DNA of 64,000 bases from assembly GCF_007830455.1 (NCBI RefSeq), contig NZ_VLLB01000001.1, positions 1,488,001-1,552,000 on the forward strand, read 5' to 3'. The stretch is from Pseudoduganella lurida (lineage in GTDB: Bacteria > Pseudomonadota > Gammaproteobacteria > Burkholderiales > Burkholderiaceae_D). Within the stretch, counting starts at the first letter, position 1. Each line of letters opens with the position of its first letter. Below, in pieces: positions 1 to 8,993 of the stretch. The notes under the pieces are model-generated. The model did not search any database. It was not told the DNA's origin and worked only from the letters and a program-made list of their open reading frames with translations. Position numbers and translations under genes: made by a program.

Positions 1-456
<456 letters not shown>

Positions 457-544
457 GGTTATTGCTCCGTACTGAGTAGGACACGACAAGGATCGAACAG
501 GAATGCCGGGTGCGGCAAAGGCAGCCTCTTCGCAACGATTCCAT

Positions 545-656
545 CGGTGGCTGCCCAGGCGAACGGCTGATTGAAATCTCACGTTCCCCGGTGGAGACCC
601 ACCTTTCGCGGCGCCCGTCCCGTGGGGGGAGCCGCTTTTCGCCAGTTACGTGAGAC
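545..656 (-). ncRNA. ZTP (pfl) riboswitch in the glyA leader
   Basis: Read on the minus strand, the leader contains CUCACGUAACUGGCG at 654-640, then a GGUGG...CCACC helix followed by CGGGGAACGUGAG at 590-578. The outer CUCACGU pairs perfectly with ACGUGAG. After a short linker comes CGCCUGGGCAGCC at 561-549. This matches the pfl/ZTP aptamer as I know it: a GUGACUGGCG-like 5' element, a GGGGA element closing P1, and a 3' CCGCCUGGGCA hairpin element. The class senses ZMP/ZTP, which accumulate when 10-formyl-THF is low, and commonly precedes glyA, folD and purH. A possible expression platform is GGCAGCC (555-549), which can pair with GGCUGCC (526-520) and would disrupt the conserved GGGCA. Confidence 0.88.
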
Positions 657-671
657 ATAAATGGAGCCGAG

Positions 672-700
672 ATTGTATGTGACGGGGCCGTGAATGGCAA
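672..700 (-). promoter_or_regulatory. sigma70-type promoter of glyA
   Basis: On the minus strand TTGCCA (700-695) and TACAAT (677-672) are separated by exactly 17 bases. The predicted start near 665 lies just upstream of the riboswitch P1 helix, so the whole aptamer would be transcribed. Confidence 0.65.
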
Positions 701-791
701 TCCACCCCGCCGTGCGGGACGAAGCCGCGGCAATGCTGCCAGTTCGGCTACAATCAGCCGGTTCAACCCTGCTACCCACGGAACTGCTCAC

Positions 792-1538
792 ATGATCGTC
801 TTCATTACCGGCGCCACCGCCGGCTTCGGCGCCGCGATGGCGCGTACGTTCGCCACCAACGGCCACCGCGTGCTGATCGCCGGCCGCCGCGCAGACCGCC
901 TCGATGCCATCGCCGCCGAACTGGGCGCCAATGTGCGCACGGTGCCGTTGGACGTGACGGACAAGGCGGCCATCCACGCCGCGCTGGACGCCCTGCCGGC
1001 CGACTGGCGCGATATCGACGTGCTGATCAACAATGCCGGCCTGGCGCTGGGCATCAAGCCGGCCCAGGAAGCCTCGCTGGACGACTGGGACACCATGATC
1101 GCCACCAACTGCAGCGGCCTGGTGACGATGACGCGCGCCGTGCTGCCCCGCATGGTGGAGCGCAACACGGGACTGGTGATCAACCTGGGTTCCGTGGCGG
1201 GCGCCTATCCCTACCCGGGCGGCAATGTGTACGGCGCCACCAAGGCCTTCGTCGACCAGTTCACGCTGAACCTGCGCGCCGACCTGGTGGGCACCGGCGT
1301 GCGCGCCACCAACCTGGCGCCCGGCCTGTGCGGCGGCACCGAGTTCTCGAACGTGCGCTTCAAGGGCGACGACGCGGCAGCGGCGAAGGTCTACGAAGGC
1401 ACCACGCCGCTGACGGCCGAGGACATTGCCGCCACCGCCTACTGGATCGCCACGCTGCCGCCGCACGTCAATGTCAATTCGATCGAGCTGATGCCTACCT
1501 GCCAGGGCTTCTCGCCGTTCGCCATCAAGCGGGCCTGA
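792..1538 (+). CDS. ydfG: NADP-dependent 3-hydroxy acid dehydrogenase / malonic semialdehyde reductase, YdfG type (SDR family)
   Basis: This is a 248-residue classical short-chain dehydrogenase, the same length as E. coli YdfG and collinear with it as I recall that sequence. The cofactor motif TGATAGFG sits at residues 6-13, NNAGLALG follows, and the catalytic Tyr147 and Lys151 lie in VYGATK. The C-terminal GGTEFSNVRFKGDD is typical of YdfG. The known family reduces malonic semialdehyde and oxidises serine and other 3-hydroxy acids with NADP. The reading frame extends upstream to 690, but the ATG at 792 gives the family N-terminus MIVFITGATAGFG. It is divergent from glyA. Confidence 0.93.
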   Translation: MIVFITGATAGFGAAMARTFATNGHRVLIAGRRADRLDAIAAELGANVRTVPLDVTDKAAIHAALDALPADWRDIDVLINNAGLALGIKPAQEASLDDWDTMIATNCSGLVTMTRAVLPRMVERNTGLVINLGSVAGAYPYPGGNVYGATKAFVDQFTLNLRADLVGTGVRATNLAPGLCGGTEFSNVRFKGDDAAAAKVYEGTTPLTAEDIAATAYWIATLPPHVNVNSIELMPTCQGFSPFAIKRA

Positions 1539-1643
1539 GACGTAAGCCTTTGTTACCGATATTGCATTAACGAAATAGTTTTGCTTTACTGCCCAGCTTG
1601 TGGAATGTGCAGTAATTTCTGGCAACGATGTGAGCAAATCGCT

Positions 1644-1649
1644 TAGAAT
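1644..1649 (+). promoter_or_regulatory. Candidate -10 box for the ybgC-tol operon
   Basis: TAGAAT lies 41 bases before the ybgC ATG, in an AT-richer intergenic stretch (1539-1689). No convincing -35 is found at the right distance; TGGCAA at 1620-1625 is the best candidate. Tentative. Confidence 0.3.
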
Positions 1650-1689
1650 GTTGCCTAATTACACCTTTGATATTTTTACCTCGTCCTTC

Positions 1690-2100
1690 ATGGCATCAGA
1701 GTTCAGCTGGGAAGTCCGCGTCTACTACGAGGATACGGACGCGGGCGGCATTGTTTATTATGCAAATTACCTGAAGTTCTTCGAGCGGGCGCGCACCGAA
1801 TGGCTGCGCGCCATCGGCGTTGGCCAGCAGAAGCTTCTGGAAGAGCATGACGCCATGTTCGTGGTCAAGAACGTGAGCGCGGACTATCATGCGCCGGCCA
1901 GACTGGACGATGCACTAAAATTAACACTCGTTATCGAGAAGCTCGGCCGCGCATCCGTCGTGTTCCGCCAGCAGGCATGGTGCGGCACGACGCTGCTGAA
2001 CACGGCGCATGTGAAGGTCGGCTGTGTCGATGGCGCGCTGCGTCCCCGCGCCTTGCCGGATGCCGTGGCGGCCGAGATGGGCCGCTTTGTCGCGAACTAG
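1690..2100 (+). CDS. ybgC: Tol-Pal system-associated acyl-CoA thioesterase YbgC
   Basis: This 136-residue hot-dog-fold thioesterase (E. coli YbgC is 134) is the first gene of the tol operon. The signature is VYYEDTDAGGIVYYANYLKF, with the catalytic Asp in YEDTDAGG, followed by FERARTEWLRAIG. The family hydrolyses short acyl-CoA thioesters and has been linked to phospholipid metabolism at the inner membrane. The start at 1690 fits the family N-terminus, although no clear Shine-Dalgarno precedes it; an in-frame upstream start at 1600 would add 30 atypical residues. Confidence 0.93.
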   Translation: MASEFSWEVRVYYEDTDAGGIVYYANYLKFFERARTEWLRAIGVGQQKLLEEHDAMFVVKNVSADYHAPARLDDALKLTLVIEKLGRASVVFRQQAWCGTTLLNTAHVKVGCVDGALRPRALPDAVAAEMGRFVAN

Positions 2101-2155
2101 TCCAGGCCGGGCGCACGACGCCGAAGCCGGTGCAATCCCAACCCACTGAGAAATA

Positions 2156-2848
2156 ATGAACGGTACCCAAGATCTTTCCTTCATCGCCCTGATCTCCAAC
2201 GCGCACCTGATCGTCCAGCTGATCATGGCGCTGCTGCTCGGCGTATCGCTCATCAGCTGGACCTACATCTTCAAGAAACTGTTCGATGTGCGCGCCGCGC
2301 GCCGCATGACGCTCGACTTCGAGAAAACCTTCTGGGCCGGCGGCAACCTGCACCAGTTGTACCAGTCGGCCAGCAGCAACCGCGCCAACCACGGGGCGCT
2401 GTCGCGCATCTTCGAGGCGGGCATGGGCGAATTCATCAAGGGCAAGCAGGCCGGCGCCGCCAGCCGCGATGCGCTGGACGTGGGCGCCATCCTGGACGGT
2501 GCCCGCCGCGCCATGCGCGCCGCCTTCCAGCGGGAGATGGATGCACTCGAATCGCACCTGGCCTTCCTGGCATCCGTCGGTTCCGTGTCGCCGTACATCG
2601 GCCTGCTCGGTACCGTGTGGGGCATCATGAATGCGTTCCGCGGCCTGGCCAACGTGCAGCAGGCCACGCTGTCGGCCGTGGCGCCGGGCATCGCCGAAGC
2701 GCTGATCGCCACCGCGATCGGCCTGTTCGCCGCGATTCCCGCCGTCGTCGCCTACAACCGTTTTTCGCACGATGTCGACCGCCTGGCGATCCGCTTCGAG
2801 AGCTTCGTCGAGGAATTCTCCAACATCCTGCAGCGCCAGTCGCGCTAA
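2156..2848 (+). CDS. tolQ: Tol-Pal system inner-membrane proton channel subunit TolQ
   Basis: This 230-residue MotA/TolQ/ExbB family protein has one N-terminal membrane span (about residues 15-37, LIVQLIMALLLGVSLISWTY) and two later spans around 135-160 and 170-195. The segment SVGSVSPYIGLLGTVWGIM is the family hallmark. With TolR it forms a proton-driven motor that energises TolA during outer-membrane constriction. It lies 55 bases after ybgC and 29 bases before tolR. Confidence 0.97.
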   Translation: MNGTQDLSFIALISNAHLIVQLIMALLLGVSLISWTYIFKKLFDVRAARRMTLDFEKTFWAGGNLHQLYQSASSNRANHGALSRIFEAGMGEFIKGKQAGAASRDALDVGAILDGARRAMRAAFQREMDALESHLAFLASVGSVSPYIGLLGTVWGIMNAFRGLANVQQATLSAVAPGIAEALIATAIGLFAAIPAVVAYNRFSHDVDRLAIRFESFVEEFSNILQRQSR

Positions 2849-2877
2849 CGGCAGGACTGGACTAGCGAGAGACCACG

Positions 2878-3318
2878 ATGGCTTCCTCCTTCAACAGCGG
2901 TGGCATGCGCGGCGGCCGGGGCCGCAAGCTGAAATCCGAGATCAACGTCGTGCCGTACATCGACGTGATGCTGTGCCTGCTGATCATCTTCATGGTCATG
3001 CCGAGCTCGAACAACCCCAGCTCGATCGACCTGCCGCATGCCGAGAAATCGGTGCGGCCGCCGGATGCCTACATCCAGGTCACCCTGAAACCCAACGGTG
3101 CGCTCTCGATCGGCATCGCGGGCAAGAATGCCGATGCGCCGGAGACGGAACCGAACCGGGAAGCGCTGGTGCGCAAGCTGCGTACGCTGCACGAGGACAA
3201 TCCCGATTATCCGGTGCTGATCGCGGGCGACAAGGAAAGCAAGTACGACGACGTGATCCAGCTGATTTCGGAAGCGAAGAAGATGGGGATCGCGCGCGTT
3301 GGACTGGCAACCAAGTAA
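2878..3318 (+). CDS. tolR: Tol-Pal system protein TolR
   Basis: This 146-residue ExbD/TolR family protein has an N-terminal cytoplasmic tail, then a single membrane span beginning EINVVPYIDVMLCLLIIF. The Asp in PYIDVML is the conserved protonatable residue. The periplasmic domain follows, ending GIARVGLATK. A Shine-Dalgarno-like GAGAG precedes the ATG. It works in the TolQ-TolR motor; tolA starts four bases after its stop. Confidence 0.97.
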   Translation: MASSFNSGGMRGGRGRKLKSEINVVPYIDVMLCLLIIFMVMPSSNNPSSIDLPHAEKSVRPPDAYIQVTLKPNGALSIGIAGKNADAPETEPNREALVRKLRTLHEDNPDYPVLIAGDKESKYDDVIQLISEAKKMGIARVGLATK

Positions 3319-3321
3319 GGC

Positions 3322-4338
3322 ATGGCGATGACCGAAGCAAGCAGGGGCGGACCGTACCGGGTGCCGCGGCGGGAAAACGGCTGGCGCGCATTTGCGTTCG
3401 CCGTGGCCACGCACGCGCTGCTGTTCGTGTTCCTGTGGGGCGGCATCAACTGGCAGAACACCCAGCCGGTGGCGGTGGAAGCGGAAGTGTGGGACCTGAC
3501 GACGCAGCAGGCCGCGCCGCCGGAATCCCAGCCGGAGCCGCAGAAGACCGCGCCGGAACCCGAGCCGGAACCGGAACCCGAGCCGGTGCGCGCCCCGCCG
3601 CCACCGCCGCCGCCCACGCCGGCGCCACCTGAAAAGGTTGCGCCGCCGAAGGTCGATCCGGAAATCGCGCTGAAGAAGGAGCGCGAGAAGAAGAAGGAAG
3701 AAGAAAAACGCGTCGCGGCCGAAAAGGCCGAGGAAAAGCGCAAGCAGAAAGCGGAAGACGATCGCAAGCTGGCTGAGCAGAAGAAGCTCGACGAGAAAAA
3801 GAAACGCGAAGAAGAAGCGAAGGAACGCAAGCTGGCCGAAGAGAAGGCCGAGAAGCAGAAGGAAAAAGAAGAAGAGCTGGCCGAAAAGAAGAAGGCCGAA
3901 GAAGACAAGAAGAAGCTGGCAGCGAAAGAAGCCTCAAAGAAAGCGGCCGAAAAAGCTTCCGCGGACAAGCTGGCCAAGCAGCGTGCCGACGAAATGCGCC
4001 GCATCATGGGCGCTGCCGGCGGCAGCAGCGGCACAGCCGAGAAATCGACTGCACCGCGCATGGACAGCGGCTACGTGGCAGCGATCACGGCCAAGATCAA
4101 GAGCAACATCGCCTACAGCGGTGGCGACGCGCCGGGCAACCCGCGCGCCGAGTTCAAGATCACGCAGTTGCCAACTGGGGAAATCGTAAGCGTCCGAAAG
4201 GTCAAAAGCAGCGGTATTCCCGCCTACGATACCGCGGTGGAGAACGCGATTGCAAAATCGTCGCCCCTGCCGAAAAAGAAGGACGGTACCGTGGAACGGG
4301 ACATTAACGCCGGATTCAATTTGAAGGACTTGCCCTGA
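3322..4338 (+). CDS. tolA: Cell envelope integrity protein TolA
   Basis: The 338-residue protein has the three-part TolA build. The N-terminal membrane anchor (about residues 20-40, [18 protein letters not shown]) contains the SHLS-equivalent region. A Pro/Glu-rich segment ([10 protein letters not shown] and a run of prolines) is followed by a long Lys/Glu/Ala-rich helix (about 115-225). The C-terminal globular domain (about 250-338) starts at [13 protein letters not shown] and contains the TonB/TolA-like [17 protein letters not shown]. It spans the periplasm to contact TolB and Pal. The tolB ATG overlaps the tolA stop. Confidence 0.96.
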   Translation: MAMTEASRGGPYRVPRRENGWRAFAFAVATHALLFVFLWGGINWQNTQPVAVEAEVWDLTTQQAAPPESQPEPQKTAPEPEPEPEPEPVRAPPPPPPPTPAPPEKVAPPKVDPEIALKKEREKKKEEEKRVAAEKAEEKRKQKAEDDRKLAEQKKLDEKKKREEEAKERKLAEEKAEKQKEKEEELAEKKKAEEDKKKLAAKEASKKAAEKASADKLAKQRADEMRRIMGAAGGSSGTAEKSTAPRMDSGYVAAITAKIKSNIAYSGGDAPGNPRAEFKITQLPTGEIVSVRKVKSSGIPAYDTAVENAIAKSSPLPKKKDGTVERDINAGFNLKDLP

Positions 4339-5606
4339 TGCGCACCATGAAAAAACTTAACTTCGTCATTCTTGCCACCGGCCTCATCGCCGGTGCCGCC
4401 AATGCCCAGCTGCGCGTGGAGATCTCCGGCGTCGGCAGCAACCAGATCCCGGTCGCCGTGGCCGCCTTCGTCGACGAAGGCCAGTCGCCCACCAAGATCT
4501 CCCAGGTCATCAAGACCGACCTGGAGCGCAGCGGCGCGTTCAAGGTGATCGATGCCGGCACCGTCAGCGACATCAACAACATCGACCTAAGCTCGTACAA
4601 GGGCCGCGGCGCCGATGCGCTGGTGGTCGGCACCGTGCAGAAGGGGGCCAATGGCGCCTTCGACGTGCGCTACAAGCTGATGTCCACGGTGCAGAACAGC
4701 AAGCTGTCGCAGCTGGACCAGCAGGCGCCGGCCCAGTTCACGCGCCTGGCCGGCCACAAGATCGCCGACGACGTGTATGAAAAGCTGACCGGCGTGCGCG
4801 GCATCTTCGCCACCCGCATCGCGTACGTGACGCAGCAGGGCCGTTCGTACCGCCTGGAAGTGGCGGATTCGGACGGCGACAACATCCAGCTGGCGCTGTC
4901 GTCGAACGAGCCGATCATCTCGCCTTCCTGGTCGCCGGACGGCACCAAGGTGGCCTACGTGTCGTTCGAGCAGAAAAAGCCCGTGATCTACGTGCAGAAC
5001 CTGATCACCCGCCAGCGCACCGTGATCGCCAATGAAAAAGGCAGCAACTCGGCACCCGCCTGGTCGCCGGACGGCAGCCGCATCGCCGTCGCCCTGTCCA
5101 AGACGGGCAATACGCAGATCTTCGTTGCCAACAGTTCCGGCGGCGGCCTGCGCCGCGTGTCCAACAGCAGCGGCATCGACACCGAACCGCAGTTCTCCGC
5201 GGACGGCCAGTCGATCTACTTCACCAGCGACCGCAGCGGCAATCCGCAGATTTACAAGATGAGTGCCAACGGCGGCGATGCGCAGCGCGTTACATTCAAG
5301 GGCGGCTACAACATCAGCCCGCGCGTTTCGTCGGACGGCAAGTCGCTGGCCTACATCTCGCAACGCGGCGGCGCGTTCCAGCTGTACGTGCTGGATCTCG
5401 CCAGCGGCCAGGAACTCCGGCTGTCCGACAACACCAACGACCAGGCACCGAGCTTCGCGCCGAACGGCAAGTACATCCTGTACTCGACCGAATCGGGCGG
5501 CCGCAAGGCGCTGGCGGTGGTGTCGGTGGACGGCCGCGTCAAGCAACGCCTGACCATCCAGGCGGGAGCAATCAAGGAGCCCACCTGGGGTCCTTTCATG
5601 AAGTAA
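4338..5606 (+). CDS. tolB: Tol-Pal system periplasmic beta-propeller protein TolB
   Basis: A 422-residue exported protein with signal peptide [20 protein letters not shown] (after three extra N-terminal residues), a mixed alpha/beta domain, then a six-bladed propeller seen as repeated (W)SPDG motifs: [52 protein letters not shown] and [13 protein letters not shown]. It binds Pal and the TolA C-terminus. The ATG at 4338 overlaps the tolA TGA; a start at 4347 is equally possible and closer to the usual signal-peptide length. Confidence 0.97.
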   Translation: MRTMKKLNFVILATGLIAGAANAQLRVEISGVGSNQIPVAVAAFVDEGQSPTKISQVIKTDLERSGAFKVIDAGTVSDINNIDLSSYKGRGADALVVGTVQKGANGAFDVRYKLMSTVQNSKLSQLDQQAPAQFTRLAGHKIADDVYEKLTGVRGIFATRIAYVTQQGRSYRLEVADSDGDNIQLALSSNEPIISPSWSPDGTKVAYVSFEQKKPVIYVQNLITRQRTVIANEKGSNSAPAWSPDGSRIAVALSKTGNTQIFVANSSGGGLRRVSNSSGIDTEPQFSADGQSIYFTSDRSGNPQIYKMSANGGDAQRVTFKGGYNISPRVSSDGKSLAYISQRGGAFQLYVLDLASGQELRLSDNTNDQAPSFAPNGKYILYSTESGGRKALAVVSVDGRVKQRLTIQAGAIKEPTWGPFMK

Positions 5607-5648
5607 AAAAAGTAGTAAAGACCTTTCACAACGACCAGGAGAAATAAA

Positions 5649-6182
5649 ATGCGTAACGTAAAGAGCATCGCCTTCCTCATCACCAGCGCAGCACTGCTGT
5701 CCGCCTGCTCCAGCCCGGTAAAGATCGCCGAGCCGGCACCAGTGGTGGAAAGCAAGCCGGCTGAAGCCGCACCAACCGCGTCGGCCAACCCACGCGACGT
5801 GGCGCCGGTGGAAACGAAATCGATCGACCCGCTGGACGATCCGCAAGGCGTGCTGGCCAATCGCAGCGTGTACTTCGACTTCGACAGCTACGTTGTGCGT
5901 GACGATGGCAAGGCCGTCGTGCAGAACCACTCCGGTTACCTGACGAAAAACACCAACCGCAACATCCTGGTCCAGGGCAATACCGACGAACGCGGCGGCG
6001 CCGAGTACAACCTGGCCCTGGGCCAGAAACGTGCCGAAGCCGTGCGCAAGTCGCTGGTCGCTCTGGGCGTGTCGGAAGGCCAGGTCGAAGCCGTCTCGCT
6101 GGGCAAGGAAAAGCCGAAGGCCGAAGGCCACAACGAAGAAGCATGGGCGCAGAACCGCCGTGCGGACATCGTCTACAAGTAA
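5649..6182 (+). CDS. pal: Peptidoglycan-associated lipoprotein Pal
   Basis: This 177-residue outer-membrane lipoprotein has a type II signal peptide with lipobox LLSAC (lipidated Cys21). The C-terminal OmpA-like domain (about 70-177) contains VYFDFDSYVV, GNTDERGGAEYNLALGQKRA and NRRADIVYK, with the Asp and Arg that bind meso-diaminopimelate. AGGAG precedes the ATG. It tethers the outer membrane to peptidoglycan and pairs with TolB. A strong hairpin terminator follows directly. Confidence 0.97.
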   Translation: MRNVKSIAFLITSAALLSACSSPVKIAEPAPVVESKPAEAAPTASANPRDVAPVETKSIDPLDDPQGVLANRSVYFDFDSYVVRDDGKAVVQNHSGYLTKNTNRNILVQGNTDERGGAEYNLALGQKRAEAVRKSLVALGVSEGQVEAVSLGKEKPKAEGHNEEAWAQNRRADIVYK

Positions 6183-6198
6183 TTCCGCTTCACGTACG

Positions 6199-6242
6199 GA
6201 CGGGGCAGCGCGCTATACTTGTGCGTTGCCCCGTTTTTTTTA
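6199..6242 (+). terminator. Rho-independent terminator between pal and cpoB
   Basis: ACGGGGCAGCGC at 6200-6211 pairs with GCGTTGCCCCGT, followed by a run of eight T. It lies between the pal stop and the cpoB ATG, so cpoB should depend on read-through or its own promoter. The loop contains TATACT, a possible -10 without a clear -35. Confidence 0.85.
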
Positions 6243-6259
6243 TGGAAAGCGTTTAGAAC

Positions 6260-7018
6260 ATGATCAAATTCACCAAGACCGCGCTGGTGCTGGCCCTGGC
6301 GTCCCTGTCCTTCCACGCTGCCGCCGGCGTATTCGACGACGATGAAGCGCGCCGCGCCATCCTCGACCTGCGCGCCAAGCTCGAGGCGCTGTCGAAGGAC
6401 GTCAATACGCGCCTGAGCACCGGCCTGGACACGAAAGCGGACAAGAGCGCCACGCTGGACCTGATCAACCAGCACGAACAGACGATGCAGGAAATCGCCC
6501 GCCTGCGCGGCCAGGTGGAAGTGCTGCAGAACGAGATCGAAGTCTCCTCGAAGCGCCAGAAGGACTTCTACGCCGACCTCGACAAGCGCCTGCGCGCCCT
6601 CGAACCGCGCCAGGTAGAGATCGACGGCCAGACGGCCTCCGTCGACCAGGCCGAACAGAACGCCCACGATGCCGCCATGCAGAAGTTCAAGGAAGGCGAC
6701 TACGAAGGCGCCGCCACCGCGCTGCAGGCGTTCGTGCGCCGCTACCCCGCTTCCGCGTACGCCGCCAACGCCCAGTACATGCTCGGCAACGCCTATTACC
6801 TGCAGCGCGACTGCAAGGCGTCCATCGTTGCCCAGCAGGCCGTGGTGAAGAACTACGGCGACAGCCCGAAAGCGGCCGACGCCATGCTGAACATCGCCGC
6901 CTGCCAGACCGAGCTGAAGGCCGTCAACAACGCCAAGAAGACGCTCAACGACCTCATCAAGACCTACCCGAACACCGCCGCCGCCCGCACCGCCAAGGAA
7001 CGCCTCGGCGGCAAGTAA
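6260..7018 (+). CDS. cpoB: Cell division coordinator CpoB (YbgF)
   Basis: A 252-residue exported protein with signal peptide MIKFTKTALVLALASLSFHAAAG, an N-terminal coiled coil (about 35-115) and C-terminal TPR-like repeats beginning AMQKFKEGDYEGAATALQAF and continuing QYMLGNAYYLQRDCKASI. In E. coli CpoB binds TolA and coordinates outer-membrane constriction with PBP1B activity. Its place directly after pal is the standard order. A terminator separates it from pal here. Confidence 0.95.
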   Translation: MIKFTKTALVLALASLSFHAAAGVFDDDEARRAILDLRAKLEALSKDVNTRLSTGLDTKADKSATLDLINQHEQTMQEIARLRGQVEVLQNEIEVSSKRQKDFYADLDKRLRALEPRQVEIDGQTASVDQAEQNAHDAAMQKFKEGDYEGAATALQAFVRRYPASAYAANAQYMLGNAYYLQRDCKASIVAQQAVVKNYGDSPKAADAMLNIAACQTELKAVNNAKKTLNDLIKTYPNTAAARTAKERLGGK

Positions 7019-7291
7019 GCCTCCACGGTCCAGCCCGTGTCCACGTTGGGGGCGAAACAGGGGTTTCGTCGAGCACAGCTCGGCGCCTGTGGAGCGATGC
7101 AGCCATGCAGGGCTGCATTCCTTTCAGACCCCGACTAAGACACGAGCTCGACTTTTGTGCCTACCTGCCCGGCCCGCGTTTGAACATGGAGCTCCATTGC
7201 AGCGCTGTATAGCTCAGTTCGTGTCCATGTCGGGGTCTGACCCCAGGGTGGACACGGGCTCTGCCGTTGGTGATTCGATGCTGCCGAGCAT
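7019..7291. repeat. Intergenic region with imperfect inverted repeats, no gene seen
   Basis: Between cpoB and the tRNA promoter I find no credible gene. AGCCCGTGTCCAC near 7031-7043 is repeated in inverse orientation as GTGGACACGGGCT near 7248-7260. Inside lies GGGGTCTGACCCC (about 7232-7244), itself palindromic, and a partial copy, CAGACCCCGACTAAGACACG, near 7125-7144. The block resembles dispersed intergenic repeats I associate with Massilia-like genomes; that link is from memory and unchecked. Confidence 0.55.
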
Positions 7292-7321
7292 TTGACAAGT
7301 ACCGTCGGGCCGACTTATAAT
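7292..7321 (+). promoter_or_regulatory. Consensus sigma70 promoter of the tRNA-Lys genes
   Basis: TTGACA (7292-7297) and TATAAT (7316-7321) are both perfect consensus, with an 18-base spacer. Transcription would start about eight bases before the first tRNA. This is the strongest promoter in the window. Confidence 0.9.
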
Positions 7322-7336
7322 CCCGCTTCTTTCGGA

Positions 7337-7412
7337 GGGTCGTTAGCTCAGTTGGTAGAGCAGCGGACTTTTAATCCGTTGGTCGCAGGTTCGAGCCCCG
7401 CACGGCCTACCA
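7337..7412 (+). tRNA. tRNA-Lys (anticodon TTT)
   Basis: A 76-nt cloverleaf with encoded CCA. The acceptor GGGTCGT pairs with ACGGCCT (G1-U72 wobble). The D-arm is GCTCAGTTGGTAGAGC, the anticodon arm CGGACTTTTAATCCG with TTT, and the T-arm GCAGGTTCGAGCCCCGC. It is identical to the second copy 45 nt downstream. Confidence 0.97.
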
Positions 7413-7457
7413 TTCGCAAGCTGTCAGCAGTAAATCAGCAGTAAAGCGTTTTATCTT

Positions 7458-7533
7458 GGGTCGTTAGCTCAGTTGGTAGAGCAGCGGACTTTTAATCCGT
7501 TGGTCGCAGGTTCGAGCCCCGCACGGCCTACCA
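7458..7533 (+). tRNA. tRNA-Lys (anticodon TTT), second identical copy
   Basis: The 76 nt are identical to the tRNA at 7337-7412, including encoded CCA. The spacer holds a small direct repeat (CAGCAGTAAA twice). Both should be cut from one transcript that starts at the consensus promoter and ends at the hairpin just downstream. Confidence 0.97.
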
Positions 7534-7544
7534 AGATTCATCAG

Positions 7545-7573
7545 AAACGCCAGCCTTCGGGCTGGCGTTTTTG
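7545..7573 (+). terminator. Terminator of the tRNA-Lys unit
   Basis: ACGCCAGCC-TTCG-GGCTGGCGT hairpin with a TTCG loop followed by TTTTTG. A classic intrinsic terminator 13 bases after the second tRNA. Confidence 0.9.
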
Positions 7574-7679
7574 TTTGGTGATTTACTTTATCGCGTTGTG
7601 ACAGGACGAGCTCGATAACCTTGCGGTGCGAGCCCGGATGTTGGCGGTGGCGTAGCAAAGGATCGTGTGATCGCCCCAA

Positions 7680-8888
7680 TTACCCCGGCCGTCGCTCCCC
7701 CGCCTGGGCAAACTGCCGGAACGGCCGCTCGGCCAGCACCGGCCGCATGATGACCAGCTCGCCCAGGAAGCGCACCGCGCGGCCCAGCGGCAGCTCCACC
7801 CAGTGATGGAACACGGCGCCGGCCGCGAGGCTGGACGCCCACGCCACCAGCATGCCCAGCGCCTGCCAGCCCGGCTCCAGCGGCATGAAGCGCGTGAAGG
7901 CGGCGTTCACCAGCAGCGACACGGCAAAGTGGATCAGGAACACCGAGTAGGAAATCTGGCCCAGGCGGTTGACGATGCTCCAGCCGCGCCCCGTCGATGT
8001 GGTGCGCACGCGGCCGAACAGGAACAGCACGCAGGCCACGGCCAGCGCCAGCGCGATGCGGCTGCGGAACTCGACCGTCAGCGCCACCAGCGCGGGCACC
8101 AGCGTCATCACCGCCAGCAGCACGACGGCGCCCGGCTTGCGGCGCGGATCGCTGGCCCACCAGGCCATCAGGCCCAGGCCGTAGCTGCCGAAGAAGTACG
8201 GCGCCCAGTCGTCCCAGTCGCCATCGAGGTTGTAGTACAGCAGGGAGACGGCGATGCCGCCGGCCGTCGCCAGCGGCATCAGCCAGGCGGGGCGGCGGCT
8301 GCCGGCCATCTGGCCCGTCAGCCACAGCGCCAGCACGATCACGCCATACAGCTGGAAATCGATGGCCACGTACCAGGCGCCCGCCGACACGGATTCGTAG
8401 CCGAGCACGCCATGCAGCAGCAGGGCATGGGCGATCAGCTGGCCTGGCGTGGCCGGCGGGGAAATCGAATCGTGGACCATCCAGTCGCTCGCCCAGGCGG
8501 AGGCGACGACGGCACACAGCGTGGCGGCCAGGAACGGCGGCACCAGCTTGGCATAGCGCTTCCAGATGGCGCGCAGCGGATCGGCCAATCCCGGCAAGCC
8601 GTCCGGGGACAGCGACTTGGCGACGAGGAAGCCGCCGATGACGAGGAACACCTGCACGGCAATGCGCGCGGAATCGCCCAGCCAGTCGACCAGTTCGGGA
8701 AACAAAGGGCGGGCGCGGTCGGCCATCGGCCCGTAGAACGCCAGGTGATGCAGAACGATCAGTTGCGCGGCACCGGCCTTCAACAGGTTGATCAAGCCAA
8801 ACTGTGCCGGAACTGCCGTGCCTGCCGTCGATAATGCGCCTGCCTTCATTGCCACCTCTGCCGCCATGTGAAACGTTTGCAAAGCCAT
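7680..8888 (-). CDS. Acyltransferase 3 family membrane protein (OafA/YrhL-like)
   Basis: The 402-residue polytopic membrane protein has acyltransferase-3 family features: AQLIVLHHLAFYG with the conserved His in the first span, the FLVIGGFLVAKSL segment (usually FFVISGFL) and, near the C-terminus, ISYSVFLIHF. About ten hydrophobic spans are visible. The family O-acylates sugars of lipopolysaccharide, exopolysaccharide or small molecules; the substrate cannot be told. The ATG at 8888 has GGGAG seven bases upstream. No polysaccharide genes adjoin. Confidence 0.85.
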   Translation of the reverse strand: MALQTFHMAAEVAMKAGALSTAGTAVPAQFGLINLLKAGAAQLIVLHHLAFYGPMADRARPLFPELVDWLGDSARIAVQVFLVIGGFLVAKSLSPDGLPGLADPLRAIWKRYAKLVPPFLAATLCAVVASAWASDWMVHDSISPPATPGQLIAHALLLHGVLGYESVSAGAWYVAIDFQLYGVIVLALWLTGQMAGSRRPAWLMPLATAGGIAVSLLYYNLDGDWDDWAPYFFGSYGLGLMAWWASDPRRKPGAVVLLAVMTLVPALVALTVEFRSRIALALAVACVLFLFGRVRTTSTGRGWSIVNRLGQISYSVFLIHFAVSLLVNAAFTRFMPLEPGWQALGMLVAWASSLAAGAVFHHWVELPLGRAVRFLGELVIMRPVLAERPFRQFAQAGERRPG

Positions 8889-8993
8889 CCGTGCTCCCGG
8901 GAGCGAATGATGTCTTTGTCAACAATTCGACATGATAGCCGAGCTCGGCAAATGTTGCGTTGCGCTACCGTGCGCGCAGCGACCCGAGGACGC

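Noticed and set aside
3207..4061. Minus-strand Ser/Phe-rich open frame opposite tolA
   Set aside because: Explained by the Lys/Glu-rich tolA sequence read backwards (GAA/AAG become TTC/CTT).
7089..7295. Small open frame of 68 codons before the tRNA genes
   Set aside because: It runs through inverted repeats, has no ribosome binding site and no protein-like pattern.
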